From contig DGYW01000013.1 in assembly GCA_002396805.1 (NCBI GenBank), positions 1 to 49,280 on the forward strand: a DNA stretch of 49,280 bases, read 5' to 3'. Shown in pieces: positions 15,780 through 24,472 of this stretch. The translations under genes and the position numbers were made by a program. Each line of letters begins with the position of its first letter. Position 1 is the stretch's first letter. Origin of the DNA: Firmicutes bacterium UBA4996. Lineage in GTDB: Bacteria > Bacillota > Limnochordia > Darwinibacteriales > Darwinibacteriaceae. The notes under the pieces were generated by a model that was not told the origin of the DNA, did no database searches, and saw nothing but the letters and a program-made list of their open reading frames with translations.

Positions 15780-17555
15780 ATGCAGGAGTTACACGAGGAT
15801 CTGCATCAAGAAAAAATTGACCTGAAGCTGTGGCGCCAAGTCATGCACTTTGCCCAGCCGTATAAGCGCTATATAGTCATTTCTGTCTTGGTCTCCGTAG
15901 CCTTGGCCATGGCCGACGCCCTGTTCCCTTACATGACCAAGATCGCTATTGATCGTTTTGTGATTCCCAAAAGCACAGAGGGAATCGGTTGGTTTGCTGC
16001 GGCCTTTGGCCTTTTAATTACTGTGCAGGCTTTCAACGTCTATGTATTTATTAGTAATGCGGGCAGGGTAGAGACCTTCCTCACCTCCACCATTCGCAAC
16101 GCGGCCTTCGCCCATTTACACAAACTGTCTTTTTCCTTTTACGACACGAAAGCGGTGGGCTGGCTCATGGCCCGCCTCACCAGTGATGTAAATCGGTTGG
16201 GGGAGATTGTCTCCTGGGGTATGGTGGATTTACTCTGGGGTGTAGTGGCTATGTTCGCCTATCTGATCGTCATGTTTACACTCAACTGGCGTCTGGCTCT
16301 CTTAACCATGGCAGTCTTACCCATTTTGGCAGTGGCTAGTGTGTATTTTCAAAAGCGGATTCTGCGGTCCTACCGCGAGGTTAGGCGAGTAAACTCGCAA
16401 ATTACTGGAGCATTCAACGAAGGGATCATGGGAGCAACCACAACCAAAATCCTCAGTCGAGAAAAGAAAAACCTAGAGGAGTTCCAGATCCTTACAAACA
16501 ATCTCAAGACTGCAGGAATTCGTGCCGCTACCTTTTCAGCCCTGTTTTTGCCCATTGTCCTTGTTCTTGCCAGTGTGGGCACTACCCTCACCCTCTGGAT
16601 TGGAGGAGGCGGAGTGCTAGCAGGGACCATCTCCTATGGGGTGTTAGTGGCCTTTATTTCCTACACGGTACAGTTCTTTGAGCCCGTGCGCGAAGTAGCC
16701 CGGGTGCTGGCGGAGCTACAGATGGCCCACGCCTCTGCTGAACGGGTACTCAGTCTTTTGAATACCGAACCTGAGATCAAGGATCTACCAGGAATTAAAA
16801 CAGACTGGCCTCCGATCCGAGGTGCCATCCGCTTCGAAAACGTCTCTTTTGCCTACAATCCTCAAGAACCTGTGTTACAAGACTTCAACTTACAGGTGCA
16901 GCCGGGGCAGACTGTGGCCTTAGTGGGTGAGACTGGATCGGGTAAAAGTACTATCGTGAATTTGGCCTGTCGCTTCTATGAACCAACCCAAGGGCGCATT
17001 CTAATTGATGGTGTAGACTACCGTGAGAGACCCTTAGCTTGGTTGCAGGGTAGTCTAGGCTATGTACTCCAAAGTCCCCATCTGTTTTCGGGAACTATTT
17101 TGGAAAACATTCGCTATGGCAATCTCCAGGCGTCTGATGAAGAAGTCTACGAAGCTGCCAAACTAGTAAACGCCCATGGATTTATTACAAAACTGCCCGA
17201 GGGCTATCAGACTGAGGTTGGCGAAGGTGGTGGATTACTCTCCACTGGCGAAAAACAATTGATTTCCTTCGCCCGAGCCATTCTTGCTGACCCCCGCATT
17301 TTTGTCTTGGATGAGGCTACTTCATCCATTGACACAGAAACGGAGCAACTTATTCAAGAGGCGATCCAGACTGTGCTTACTGGTCGCACCAGTTTCATCA
17401 TTGCCCACAGACTCTCCACTGTCCGCTCTGCCCATGTGATTTTGGTTATTCGTGACGGTAAGGTGCAAGAACAAGGCACCCATCAAGAGCTGATGCAGGC
17501 CCAAGGATATTATTATCGCCTGTACACCAACCAATTCCTAGAAAACGGAGTATAG
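15780..17555 (+). CDS. ABC exporter half-transporter with degenerate signature motif (BmrD/YheH type)
   Basis: A 591-residue partner of the preceding half-transporter. The first 40 residues form a cytoplasmic lead, then about six helices run to residue 325, with SFYDTKAVGWLMARLTSDV in the first loop. In the ATPase domain, Walker A is GETGSGKST, the Q-loop YVLQSPHLF, and Walker B FVLDEATSSIDTE, with catalytic Glu present. The signature reads LLSTGEKQL instead of LSGGQ. This altered signature faces the partner's degenerate Walker B, so the defects fall in the same composite site. The gene ends in a strong terminator at 17559-17586 and therefore closes a two-gene operon. Confidence 0.92.
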   Translation: MQELHEDLHQEKIDLKLWRQVMHFAQPYKRYIVISVLVSVALAMADALFPYMTKIAIDRFVIPKSTEGIGWFAAAFGLLITVQAFNVYVFISNAGRVETFLTSTIRNAAFAHLHKLSFSFYDTKAVGWLMARLTSDVNRLGEIVSWGMVDLLWGVVAMFAYLIVMFTLNWRLALLTMAVLPILAVASVYFQKRILRSYREVRRVNSQITGAFNEGIMGATTTKILSREKKNLEEFQILTNNLKTAGIRAATFSALFLPIVLVLASVGTTLTLWIGGGGVLAGTISYGVLVAFISYTVQFFEPVREVARVLAELQMAHASAERVLSLLNTEPEIKDLPGIKTDWPPIRGAIRFENVSFAYNPQEPVLQDFNLQVQPGQTVALVGETGSGKSTIVNLACRFYEPTQGRILIDGVDYRERPLAWLQGSLGYVLQSPHLFSGTILENIRYGNLQASDEEVYEAAKLVNAHGFITKLPEGYQTEVGEGGGLLSTGEKQLISFARAILADPRIFVLDEATSSIDTETEQLIQEAIQTVLTGRTSFIIAHRLSTVRSAHVILVIRDGKVQEQGTHQELMQAQGYYYRLYTNQFLENGV

Positions 17556-17558
17556 AAG

Positions 17559-17586
17559 AAGGCTAGCCACTGCGGCTAGCCTTTTT
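17559..17586. terminator. Terminator overlapping the stop codon of the MFS gene
   Basis: AAGGCTAGCC (17559-17568) and GGCTAGCCTT (17574-17583) form a ten-pair stem with loop ACTGC, then TTT. It ends the ABC operon on the plus strand. The right arm contains the stop codon of the convergent MFS gene (17576-17578), so it can also stop that message just past translation. Confidence 0.87.
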
Positions 17587-18745
17587 GAACTGTCTCCATC
17601 TTAAGTTGTTGTTTTTCTGGATTATAACGAACGAAAAAAACGAGACCAAAACTGGTGAGACCTGCCACAACCAACCAAAAGACATTAAAGGAACGGGCAG
17701 CTACCCAGCCTAAACCTAAGGAGCCCAAAACTACACCCGCATCAAAGGCATTACTAAAAAAAGCCAAATCATTAGCCATGTCCACAGGATTCTTGCTAAA
17801 ATCAGGCACCATTGCTAACAAGACCGCATTGACAAAACCCAAACCTAGGCCTGTGCATAAACCACCGATAATAAGAGTTGTCATCCCTTGTAAGCTGGCC
17901 AAGGACACCAATCCAATAATAAGGGAAATAAAACCTGGAACTACCAAGGCACCTCTCCCCCACTGATCACTGAGATGACCAGAGACAGCGCCCCCCACTG
18001 TAAACATGATGGCAAAGAGAGCAAAGAACAAAGCTGAACTAGTGATGCCCACTTGAAGGGCATGAAGTGTGAGCATGGACATAGTTGCCCCTTGGACCGT
18101 AGCTGCAAATAACATACTAGCACTAATGATCAATAAATTGCGGTTCTGCCACGGTGGATGGGGTTCGTAGTCAGCGCGCTTTAGGTCATCCTCTTGGGGC
18201 TCATCTGCGATCAGAAAACTCAACAGGGCCGCCACACCAACCACCGCACTAGCGCCCACAAACAGGGTGGGAAAACCGAAATTCTCCATCAAATAACTAC
18301 CAAAGATGGGCCCCACCATCATGCCCAAACCAATCATGGCGGCAAAAATACCAAATAGTAGACCTCGATTAGTAGGTTTACTATAATCTGCCAATAACCC
18401 TTGACCGCCCGTAATAAATCCGGCCAAACCTATACTTTGTAACAAGCGAACTAGGGCTAAAAAACCAAATCCCCAAAACGGAAGGTACAAAAGCAAAACT
18501 AAGGTGGCCACAACTAAGCCCACCCTTAAGACCAATAAATTAGAACGGCGGGTGGCCACTTTGCCAAAGTAAACCTTGGCTACCACCGCGCCTAGAGATA
18601 ACAAACCTACCAACACACCTACCACCACTTCTCCCCCGCCTAACTGGGTAATATAGAGTGGTAGGGTGGGCACAAACATCTGATTCATGGTGTGATAGAA
18701 GAAATTAATTAGGAGGACCAAAATAATCCCACGATAACTAGCCAT
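17576..18745 (-). CDS. Major facilitator superfamily transporter
   Basis: A 389-residue protein of about twelve transmembrane helices. The loop between helices 2 and 3 holds GKVATRRSNL, and the matching loop in the second half is GHLSDQWGRGALVVPG, the GxLaDrxGrr motif A of MFS carriers. Helix 5 contains GLGMMVGPIFGSYL, resembling the antiporter motif of drug-efflux members. A charged cytoplasmic loop (DEPQEDDLKRADYEPHPP) joins the two halves. Its start lies 30 bases after the hemolysin III gene on the same strand, suggesting a two-gene unit. A drug or metabolite efflux role is plausible but unproven. Confidence 0.85.
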   Translation of the reverse strand: MASYRGIILVLLINFFYHTMNQMFVPTLPLYITQLGGGEVVVGVLVGLLSLGAVVAKVYFGKVATRRSNLLVLRVGLVVATLVLLLYLPFWGFGFLALVRLLQSIGLAGFITGGQGLLADYSKPTNRGLLFGIFAAMIGLGMMVGPIFGSYLMENFGFPTLFVGASAVVGVAALLSFLIADEPQEDDLKRADYEPHPPWQNRNLLIISASMLFAATVQGATMSMLTLHALQVGITSSALFFALFAIMFTVGGAVSGHLSDQWGRGALVVPGFISLIIGLVSLASLQGMTTLIIGGLCTGLGLGFVNAVLLAMVPDFSKNPVDMANDLAFFSNAFDAGVVLGSLGLGWVAARSFNVFWLVVAGLTSFGLVFFVRYNPEKQQLKMETVQKG

Positions 18746-18775
18746 TAATCACGCTCCTCATCTTAGTGCCACGCC

Positions 18776-19402
18776 CTAGAGCACGAACATATAGATCATC
18801 AAGAAGTGTAAAACCGTACCCATCCCCACAAAGATGTGGAAGATCTCGTGAAAACCAAAGCGTTTGGGGAAAAAGTTGAAGATCTTAGTGGCGTAAATAA
18901 TGGCCCCCACTGTATAGGAAAGCCCACCAGCCACCAGCAAGATCAGGGCAGGCTTAGCGAGAGTCTGCACCAATTGCCCAAAGGGAATCACCGCCAACCA
19001 ACCTAAAAGCAAATAGAAACCTGCTGTGAGCACGCGAGGTAAACCCACTAACCACATCTTCAAAACAGCACCAATTGTGGAAAGCGCCCAAATCGTAGCA
19101 AGCATAGCCCAGCGCCAGGCACCTTCTAGACCGTAGTACAAAATCGGAGTGTAGGTTCCGGCAATGAGAACATAAATAGACATGTGGTCAAACTTTCTTA
19201 ACAACAATTCTCGCTTTGGAGTTGTGCGCACCCAATGATACAAGGTGCTGGCCCCATACAAGATGATGATGCTTAGCCCAAAGATCAGGCCAACGGTGAC
19301 GCCGGCAACGGTTCCCCAGCTTTTCCAGATCAATAAACCCAACCCGACTAAACCTGCCAGAAACATGACAAAATGTGTCAGGGCGTTAACTGGTTCTTTC
19401 AT
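18776..19402 (-). CDS. trhA: Hemolysin III / TrhA family membrane protein
   Basis: A 208-residue, seven-helix protein of the PAQR/hemolysin III family. Conserved metal-site landmarks are SIIILYGASTLYHW (S and H), KFDHMSIYVLIAGTYTPIL (D and H), and FGFHEIFHIFVGMGTVLHF near the C-terminus. In other bacteria TrhA affects membrane fluidity and lipid energy homeostasis; the haemolysin name is historical. An AGGAGGTTAG segment precedes the ATG. It is divergent from the PAP2 phosphatase, another membrane-lipid enzyme class, with an 80-base gap. Confidence 0.88.
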   Translation of the reverse strand: MKEPVNALTHFVMFLAGLVGLGLLIWKSWGTVAGVTVGLIFGLSIIILYGASTLYHWVRTTPKRELLLRKFDHMSIYVLIAGTYTPILYYGLEGAWRWAMLATIWALSTIGAVLKMWLVGLPRVLTAGFYLLLGWLAVIPFGQLVQTLAKPALILLVAGGLSYTVGAIIYATKIFNFFPKRFGFHEIFHIFVGMGTVLHFLMIYMFVL

Positions 19403-19482
19403 GGTCTAACCTCCTTCATTTAGCAGGACAATGATCCAACACTCAGAATAATAACTATGACTAATCAATAGGAGGCCTAAAA

Positions 19483-20346
19483 ATGAGCGATACCACCTTC
19501 ATCCTGTGGGTACAACAGTTTGCTACCCCAGCTTTGACCGGATTTTTTACTGCTGTCACTTCCCTTGGTTCCCTCGAGTTTTATATGTTGGCAATTCCTG
19601 TGATCTATTGGTTGATCGACAAGCGATTTGGCTTTCGGTTTACCGCGTTTTTTATCTTCTCTGCCTATCTGAACTCTGGAGCCAAACATATTTTCACGAC
19701 CGAACGGCCACCCCATACCCTGCGGTTAGTGACGCAAGAAGGTTACTCTTTCCCTAGTGGCCATGCCCAGGGTAGTACGGCTTTTTGGGGTTTCTTGGCA
19801 CTAAAACTCAAAACACGTTGGGCTTGGTGGGCAGCGGGGCTCATGATTGCTCTAGTGAGTTTTTCCCGCATTTATTTGGGAGTTCATTGGCCCATTGATA
19901 TTCTTGGTGGTCTGACTATTGGTTTTGTTCTCCTCTTTATATACAGTCGCTTCGCTCCCGATAATTTGGAGGACCTCCCCTTACAAAATTGGATTCTAGG
20001 TTCGCTAGCTCTAGGAACCATCCTCTATCTCATCCAGCCCGTGGGAGACGGACCCATGACCGTAGGCTTCTTACTAGGCGCCTTTATTGGCTACCGCTTA
20101 GAACTAATCTATGTAGACTTCCAAGAAGAGGCTTCTTTGGTCCAAAATGTACTTAAGATAATTCTAGGTCTAGTAGTCTTATTCCTCCTGCGCATCGTTC
20201 TTAAACCGGTGGTCAGCTGGATACCAGGGGGTTTATCTGTAGTCGTCCGCTATGCTCTCTTAGGACTCTGGGCAAGTTTAGGTGCGCCCTTTGTCTTTAA
20301 AAAACTAGGTCTATTTAGCAAACCTCCCCTCACCCACACGCTATAA
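19483..20346 (+). CDS. PAP2-family membrane phosphatase
   Basis: A 287-residue integral membrane lipid or polyprenyl phosphatase. The three acid-phosphatase motifs are present: KHIFTTERP, SFPSGHAQGS and SRIYLGVHWPIDILGG, giving the catalytic His pair and the Asp. After the PAP2 core (about 1-165), four further hydrophobic helices form a C-terminal extension, found in a subset of Firmicutes members. AGGAGG lies 9-10 bases before the ATG. It probably dephosphorylates a lipid such as undecaprenyl pyrophosphate or phosphatidic acid at the outer face of the membrane. The alanyl-tRNA editing gene follows within about 20 bases and is probably co-transcribed. Confidence 0.88.
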   Translation: MSDTTFILWVQQFATPALTGFFTAVTSLGSLEFYMLAIPVIYWLIDKRFGFRFTAFFIFSAYLNSGAKHIFTTERPPHTLRLVTQEGYSFPSGHAQGSTAFWGFLALKLKTRWAWWAAGLMIALVSFSRIYLGVHWPIDILGGLTIGFVLLFIYSRFAPDNLEDLPLQNWILGSLALGTILYLIQPVGDGPMTVGFLLGAFIGYRLELIYVDFQEEASLVQNVLKIILGLVVLFLLRIVLKPVVSWIPGGLSVVVRYALLGLWASLGAPFVFKKLGLFSKPPLTHTL

Positions 20347-20367
20347 GTAAGAAGGAAGTGAAGGATC

Positions 20368-21534
20368 ATTACTAAGAAATATTATACCCATCCATTGCTA
20401 CAAGAACTAACCACTACTGTAGTTGCTAGCCAAGAGCGGGCGGGGCAACATCTAGTGGTCTTGCAGGAAACCATATTCTATCCCACAGGAGGTGGCCAGC
20501 CCCATGATCTCGGCACCCTTAATGGTGAGCTTCTTTTAGATGTCTTCGAAGAAGATGGGATTATTTATCATGTGTTAGAAAATCCCCTATCACAAACAGA
20601 TGTTGAGTGCGTTTTAGATTGGGCGCGTCGCCTCGACCATATGCAACAACACACCGGGCAACATTTACTCTCCGCCGTCTTTGCCCAAAAGTTCGGTTAT
20701 GCCACCGCAAGCTTTCACCTTGGTGCCGAGTATTGTAGTATCGACATTTCCACCCCCTCTCTACCTACCAGCGAGCAAGAGCAGGTAGAGGCAGGGGTCA
20801 ATGAGCTAATCTTTGCTAATTTGCCAGTTTTGACCTACAATGTGACCCCAGCAGAACTAGCTCAAATTCCTGTCCGCAAGCTACCTCAAGTTGAAGGTGA
20901 CCTTAGGATCGTGGAAATCCAAGGAATTGACTACTCGCCCTGTTCAGGTACGCATGTGGCCACTACAGGAGAAATCAGCCTCCTAAAAATCATCAAAGTC
21001 GAAAAGTATAAAGGAATGACTCGAGTCTACTTTCTCTGTGGCCAGCGCGCGCTACAAGACTACCAAAACAAACACAGCCTGTGTACCCAATTGGTAGCGC
21101 TGCTCTCGGTACCTCAGGAAGAGTTACCTACCAGAGTGCAAGGGGAGTTACAACATAGACTTAATTTAGAACGTAGAGTCCAAGAACTCCAAGCTGAGCT
21201 CCTTAGATTTAAGGCCCAAGAGATTGTGGTTTCTGCAACAGAACCTACCTTATATCTGGATTTACCAGGGGCTAGCCTAGAAGAGGCCCAGCACTTAGCC
21301 CGAGCCATTTTAAGTTTAGGCAGCTTTTGTGTATCAATTAACCTTGGGGACCGTTTAGTCTTGACCCACAATCTGGCACAGGAGCTAAATTTAGGCCAGT
21401 TAGTCAAAGAACACGCCCAACCCTTAGGTGGACGTGGCGGTGGAAGTGCCACCAGTGCGCAAGTCTTTTTCGCACAACCGGAGAGTTTACAGGAATTTCT
21501 CAACACTATTAAAAAAATGTGTAACTTCGTGTAA
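20368..21534 (+). CDS. Alanyl-tRNA editing protein (AlaX-L type), apparent ATT start
   Basis: A free-standing editing enzyme that hydrolyses mischarged Ser- or Gly-tRNA(Ala). Motifs are GGGQPHDLG, the zinc site HTGQH (about 95-99) with CSGTH (192-196), and a C-terminal DHHA1 domain ending in PLGGRGGGSATSAQ. A coiled region (about 240-285) links the two. The first conventional start in frame is TTG at 20395, with no ribosome site. The family N-terminus, xKKYYTHPLLQE, continues upstream to ATT at 20368-20370, after which only ATC and then a TGA stop occur. GAAGGA lies 11 bases before the ATT. So the start is a rare ATT, or an ATG altered by mutation or assembly error. Function is secure, the start is not. 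Confidence 0.85.
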   Translation: MTKKYYTHPLLQELTTTVVASQERAGQHLVVLQETIFYPTGGGQPHDLGTLNGELLLDVFEEDGIIYHVLENPLSQTDVECVLDWARRLDHMQQHTGQHLLSAVFAQKFGYATASFHLGAEYCSIDISTPSLPTSEQEQVEAGVNELIFANLPVLTYNVTPAELAQIPVRKLPQVEGDLRIVEIQGIDYSPCSGTHVATTGEISLLKIIKVEKYKGMTRVYFLCGQRALQDYQNKHSLCTQLVALLSVPQEELPTRVQGELQHRLNLERRVQELQAELLRFKAQEIVVSATEPTLYLDLPGASLEEAQHLARAILSLGSFCVSINLGDRLVLTHNLAQELNLGQLVKEHAQPLGGRGGGSATSAQVFFAQPESLQEFLNTIKKMCNFV

Positions 21535-21566
21535 TTTCGACATTTTTTCACAAGGATTTACCATTT

Positions 21567-21608
21567 CTCTGACGAAAAGCAACTAAGAAATCAGATGCTC
21601 AGACGAAA
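21567..21608 (+). repeat. Direct repeat before the histidine kinase gene
   Basis: CTCTGACGAAA (21567-21577) recurs as CTCAGACGAAA (21598-21608), ten of eleven bases identical, with a period of 31 bases, about three helical turns. Same-face spacing of this kind suits a dimeric regulator. The second copy ends 15 bases before the kinase start. Confidence 0.4.
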
Positions 21609-21623
21609 TGGGGAGAATGGTCA

Positions 21624-22994
21624 ATGATGATTCCGGTTTCAATATACTCAGTTGTCTTCATCTTCATAATTGCTAGTACCCAAATTTTCTGGGCCCGTAG
21701 CCTAATGGAGTTGGTTAGCACCCCCATCAAGCTATTGGCCTTTTCCCTGGCCCAAACTACGACTGTAGCCTTGCTTAGTTACATTATGCCCCTCCACGGG
21801 TTACGCTTCATCTTACAAGCAGTTACCAATATTACCTTTCAAATGTGGATTTTTAAGGCTAACCTCTTTCCAGAAGCTCTCTTTGGAGCTATCGCACCTC
21901 TATTGCTCGCTTTTTTGGGTGAACTGTTCGTACCCCAATTGTGCCTCACTATCTTTGGTCCATCATCTCCGTGGTCTACCCTGTGGGGAATCACCCAAGA
22001 GCCCTTTGCTTGGACTGCTTTCTTGCCCAGCATTATCCTAGCCGCTTACTTTTTCTGTAAGCCTCGGGCACCTAAAACAGTGCACAGGGCGGTGCGGGAG
22101 ATGAACCATCCCTTTGGTCATGGTTTTCTTCGGGCCTACGGCTTTATCTTACCCCTTGTGTTGCTCCATCAGATCTTTACCATCTGCATCTGCAACCACA
22201 ACAGCCTGAAAGAACATATGTTTGGACAAGCCTTTTTCTATGCTGGCGCCCTCATGCTTCCTGTGGTTTGTATCACCCTAATCCACTATATCCGAAGCTC
22301 AGAGCACGATCAGCGGGTCATTAACTACCATGCTGAGAAAAGCCGTATTCAAGACAGCGCCATCCGAGTGTTGCGAGAGGAACGACACGACTTTCTTAAC
22401 GAACTCACCTTAATTTCTAGTTATGTACAAATGCGCAAGTGGGAAGAGGCCGAAAGCTGCATTGCCTATGCGGCCGCTAGTCTCGCGGATCGCTATAATT
22501 ATGCTACCCTGCCCCATGATGCGTGGCTCACGGTTTTGGAGTTTAAGCAAAAAGAAGCTCAACGCCGCCTCATCGATTTCGAAGTGCGAATCCTATCGGA
22601 TCCACCACAAGACTATATTGAGCGACGCTTGCTTCCTAAATTAATCATTAATCTTGTCGATAACGCCTTTACAGCAGCTAGTCAGTCCCCCGACCCCCGA
22701 GTCAGGCTCCAGTGGTGCTGCACATCCAATGGAACTCGCGCCCTCGAAGTAGCCAACAACGGGCATCCCATTCCGCCTCACTTGACACGCAAGATCTTCA
22801 AAGGGGGCTTTTCTTCGAAAAAAGACCCCAGCGGAAACAATGGCTGGGGCTTGGTAATTTGCGAGAAAATCGCAGCAGAACTAGGTGGTAAACTCACCTT
22901 TGAAAGCACAGCAGAGTTAACCAAATTCATTTTAACTCTACCGTCAACTGCCAGTACGGAAACTCAAGCCAAAGGAGCCTTTTCAGCAAGGTAA
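21624..22994 (+). CDS. Orphan Spo0B/GHKL-type sensor histidine kinase
   Basis: A 456-residue membrane sensor kinase. About six transmembrane segments fill residues 1-225. A short linker leads to a Spo0B-type alpha-helical hairpin, with phospho-acceptor H255 in REERHDFLNELTLISSYVQ. An HATPase domain follows, with N box INLVDNAFTAA and G box NGWGLVICEKIAAELGG. This arrangement resembles AgrC- and CitA/DcuS-type kinases. No response regulator is next to it, so the partner must be elsewhere. GGGGAG lies 8 bases before the ATG. Its last 31 bases overlap the end of the convergent beta-helix gene. The signal cannot be read, though the poly-helical sensor suggests a membrane or peptide stimulus. Confidence 0.85.
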   Translation: MMIPVSIYSVVFIFIIASTQIFWARSLMELVSTPIKLLAFSLAQTTTVALLSYIMPLHGLRFILQAVTNITFQMWIFKANLFPEALFGAIAPLLLAFLGELFVPQLCLTIFGPSSPWSTLWGITQEPFAWTAFLPSIILAAYFFCKPRAPKTVHRAVREMNHPFGHGFLRAYGFILPLVLLHQIFTICICNHNSLKEHMFGQAFFYAGALMLPVVCITLIHYIRSSEHDQRVINYHAEKSRIQDSAIRVLREERHDFLNELTLISSYVQMRKWEEAESCIAYAAASLADRYNYATLPHDAWLTVLEFKQKEAQRRLIDFEVRILSDPPQDYIERRLLPKLIINLVDNAFTAASQSPDPRVRLQWCCTSNGTRALEVANNGHPIPPHLTRKIFKGGFSSKKDPSGNNGWGLVICEKIAAELGGKLTFESTAELTKFILTLPSTASTETQAKGAFSAR

Positions 22995-23644
22995 GGTACG
23001 ATCTCGTCCTTGCTCTTATAAATCATCCCTTTGGGCAGATAACCCCGGACAGAACTTAAGGGGTAAACTAAAGATCCGGATCCTATTAGGGTCCCTGGAT
23101 TTAAAACTGCGTTACAACCCACCTCTACCCCATCGCCTAAAATGGCCCCGAGTTTGCGCAGGTTCGTCTCTATGACTTGCTCCTCCCAGCGAATTCTTAC
23201 TGTTTCCTTAGTGGATTTAAAGTTGGAAATAATGGCACCAGCCCCTAAGTGGCTTCCGTATCCCAAAATTGAATCTCCCACATAATTAAAATGGGGTACT
23301 TGCACCTTAGCAAAGAGGATAGCCTGTTTTACTTCGGTCGTATGGCCAATCATGACACCATCTCCGGTGATTACGTTTTCCCGAATATAGGCATTAGGGC
23401 CTATTTTGCAATCTTTACCAATCACCGCGGGACCCACAAAGCGGGCTGTATCTGCAATGGTGGTACCCTTACCCACCCAGACTCCTGGCGCGATTTGGTC
23501 GTAATCATCCGGCGATTGCTGCACTAGCTCTAGTAAGAGGGAAGGAATCTTGGCCAAAACTTCCCAAGGGTATTGCACCCGATCAAAGATTGTAGGGCAC
23601 GGACACCCCTCTAAACTAAAGAAATCCTCTCTGTTCCACTGCAC
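22964..23644 (-). CDS. Left-handed beta-helix (hexapeptide) transferase-like protein
   Basis: A 226-residue protein whose core (about 50-210) is a hexapeptide-repeat beta-helix resembling the acyltransferase half of GlmU and UDP-GlcNAc pyrophosphorylase-like proteins. Visible turns include GVWVGKGTTIADTARFVGPAVIGKDCKIGPNAYIREN (written here as separate turns GVWVGKG, FVGPAVIGKDC, IGPNAYI), then YVGDSILGYGSHLGAGAI and LGDGVEVGCNAVL. The first 45 residues form a small helical cap. No nucleotidyltransferase Rossmann domain is present, so it cannot be a full GlmU. A sugar-nucleotide acetyltransferase role is plausible. It is the last gene after DUF368, with a 12-base gap. Confidence 0.75.
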   Translation of the reverse strand: MQWNREDFFSLEGCPCPTIFDRVQYPWEVLAKIPSLLLELVQQSPDDYDQIAPGVWVGKGTTIADTARFVGPAVIGKDCKIGPNAYIRENVITGDGVMIGHTTEVKQAILFAKVQVPHFNYVGDSILGYGSHLGAGAIISNFKSTKETVRIRWEEQVIETNLRKLGAILGDGVEVGCNAVLNPGTLIGSGSLVYPLSSVRGYLPKGMIYKSKDEIVPYLAEKAPLA

Positions 23645-23656
23645 CTAAAACCCTCC

Positions 23657-24472
23657 TTAAATTTCCCGAGACCGGCGGCTAAATCGGGTGGATATCCACA
23701 AGCCCACCAGAAACAAACTAAAAGCAACTACGAGTTCTAAAAAGGTCCGGGGCCAGCCTGGAAACGCCACAAAGAGTGAGCCTCCCAAGAGGCCTAGAAC
23801 CAAATACGACGTGTGACCGTGGGCTTGGTTAAAAAGCCATGTAATACCCCTTGATACTAGAATCACGGTGGGAACTACCCCTAAACCCAGGGGAATAAGA
23901 ATAGAAAAGTCCAGCTGGTTTACGGCTCCAAGTAGGGCTTCATAAGAGCCAAAGGCCATGAGTAAAAAGGAAGCACTTAAGCCTGGCACTACTAAGCCTA
24001 CACCGACCACAGCACCAAGCAATAAGTTGGTGAGCATACCGCCGGCCAGTCCTCCTGCCCTCACAACGCTAGGTAAGCTGGTAATGAAAAACAGGAGCGC
24101 TAAACCCAAGCAGAAACTGGGAATGTAAGAAAGCCGAAAGCCCTTGGTATTAGCCAATGCCACCATGGTGGGCAAGGCTCCCAGAACTAGTCCGAAAAAG
24201 AGATACAGTGTGGGTAGGGGATACTGGGCAAAGAGAAACTCCAAAACCCTACTGAACAAGAGCAAACAAACCCCAGCACCTAGAGCTAAGGGTGCCAGCA
24301 ACTTCAAGTTTTCTCTCCAATTTGTGAAAGGCTTTGCTACAGCCGCGATAATTGGTTGATAAAGACCTAGAATCATGGCTAAGACAGCCCCACTAACCCC
24401 GGGGATGATTAGACCTAGGCCAATTACAAATCCGCTAGCAAACCTGTACGTCAAGCCCTTTCTCTTAATCAC
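23657..24472 (-). CDS. DUF368 membrane protein (polyprenyl-phosphate transporter family, PopT)
   Basis: A 271-residue protein with about eight hydrophobic helices. The duplicated family motif is visible as GLGLIIPGVSGAVLAMILGLY (split as GLGLIIPGVSG and LAMILGLY) near the N-terminus and VVPGLSASFLLMAFGSYE in the middle. DUF368 proteins have been shown in other bacteria to recycle undecaprenyl phosphate across the membrane (PopT). Its start overlaps the end of the FNR-like gene by 8 bases, so the two are translationally coupled. Together with the beta-helix protein downstream, the operon hints at envelope precursor metabolism under redox control. That link is inference. Confidence 0.83.
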   Translation of the reverse strand: MIKRKGLTYRFASGFVIGLGLIIPGVSGAVLAMILGLYQPIIAAVAKPFTNWRENLKLLAPLALGAGVCLLLFSRVLEFLFAQYPLPTLYLFFGLVLGALPTMVALANTKGFRLSYIPSFCLGLALLFFITSLPSVVRAGGLAGGMLTNLLLGAVVGVGLVVPGLSASFLLMAFGSYEALLGAVNQLDFSILIPLGLGVVPTVILVSRGITWLFNQAHGHTSYLVLGLLGGSLFVAFPGWPRTFLELVVAFSLFLVGLWISTRFSRRSREI

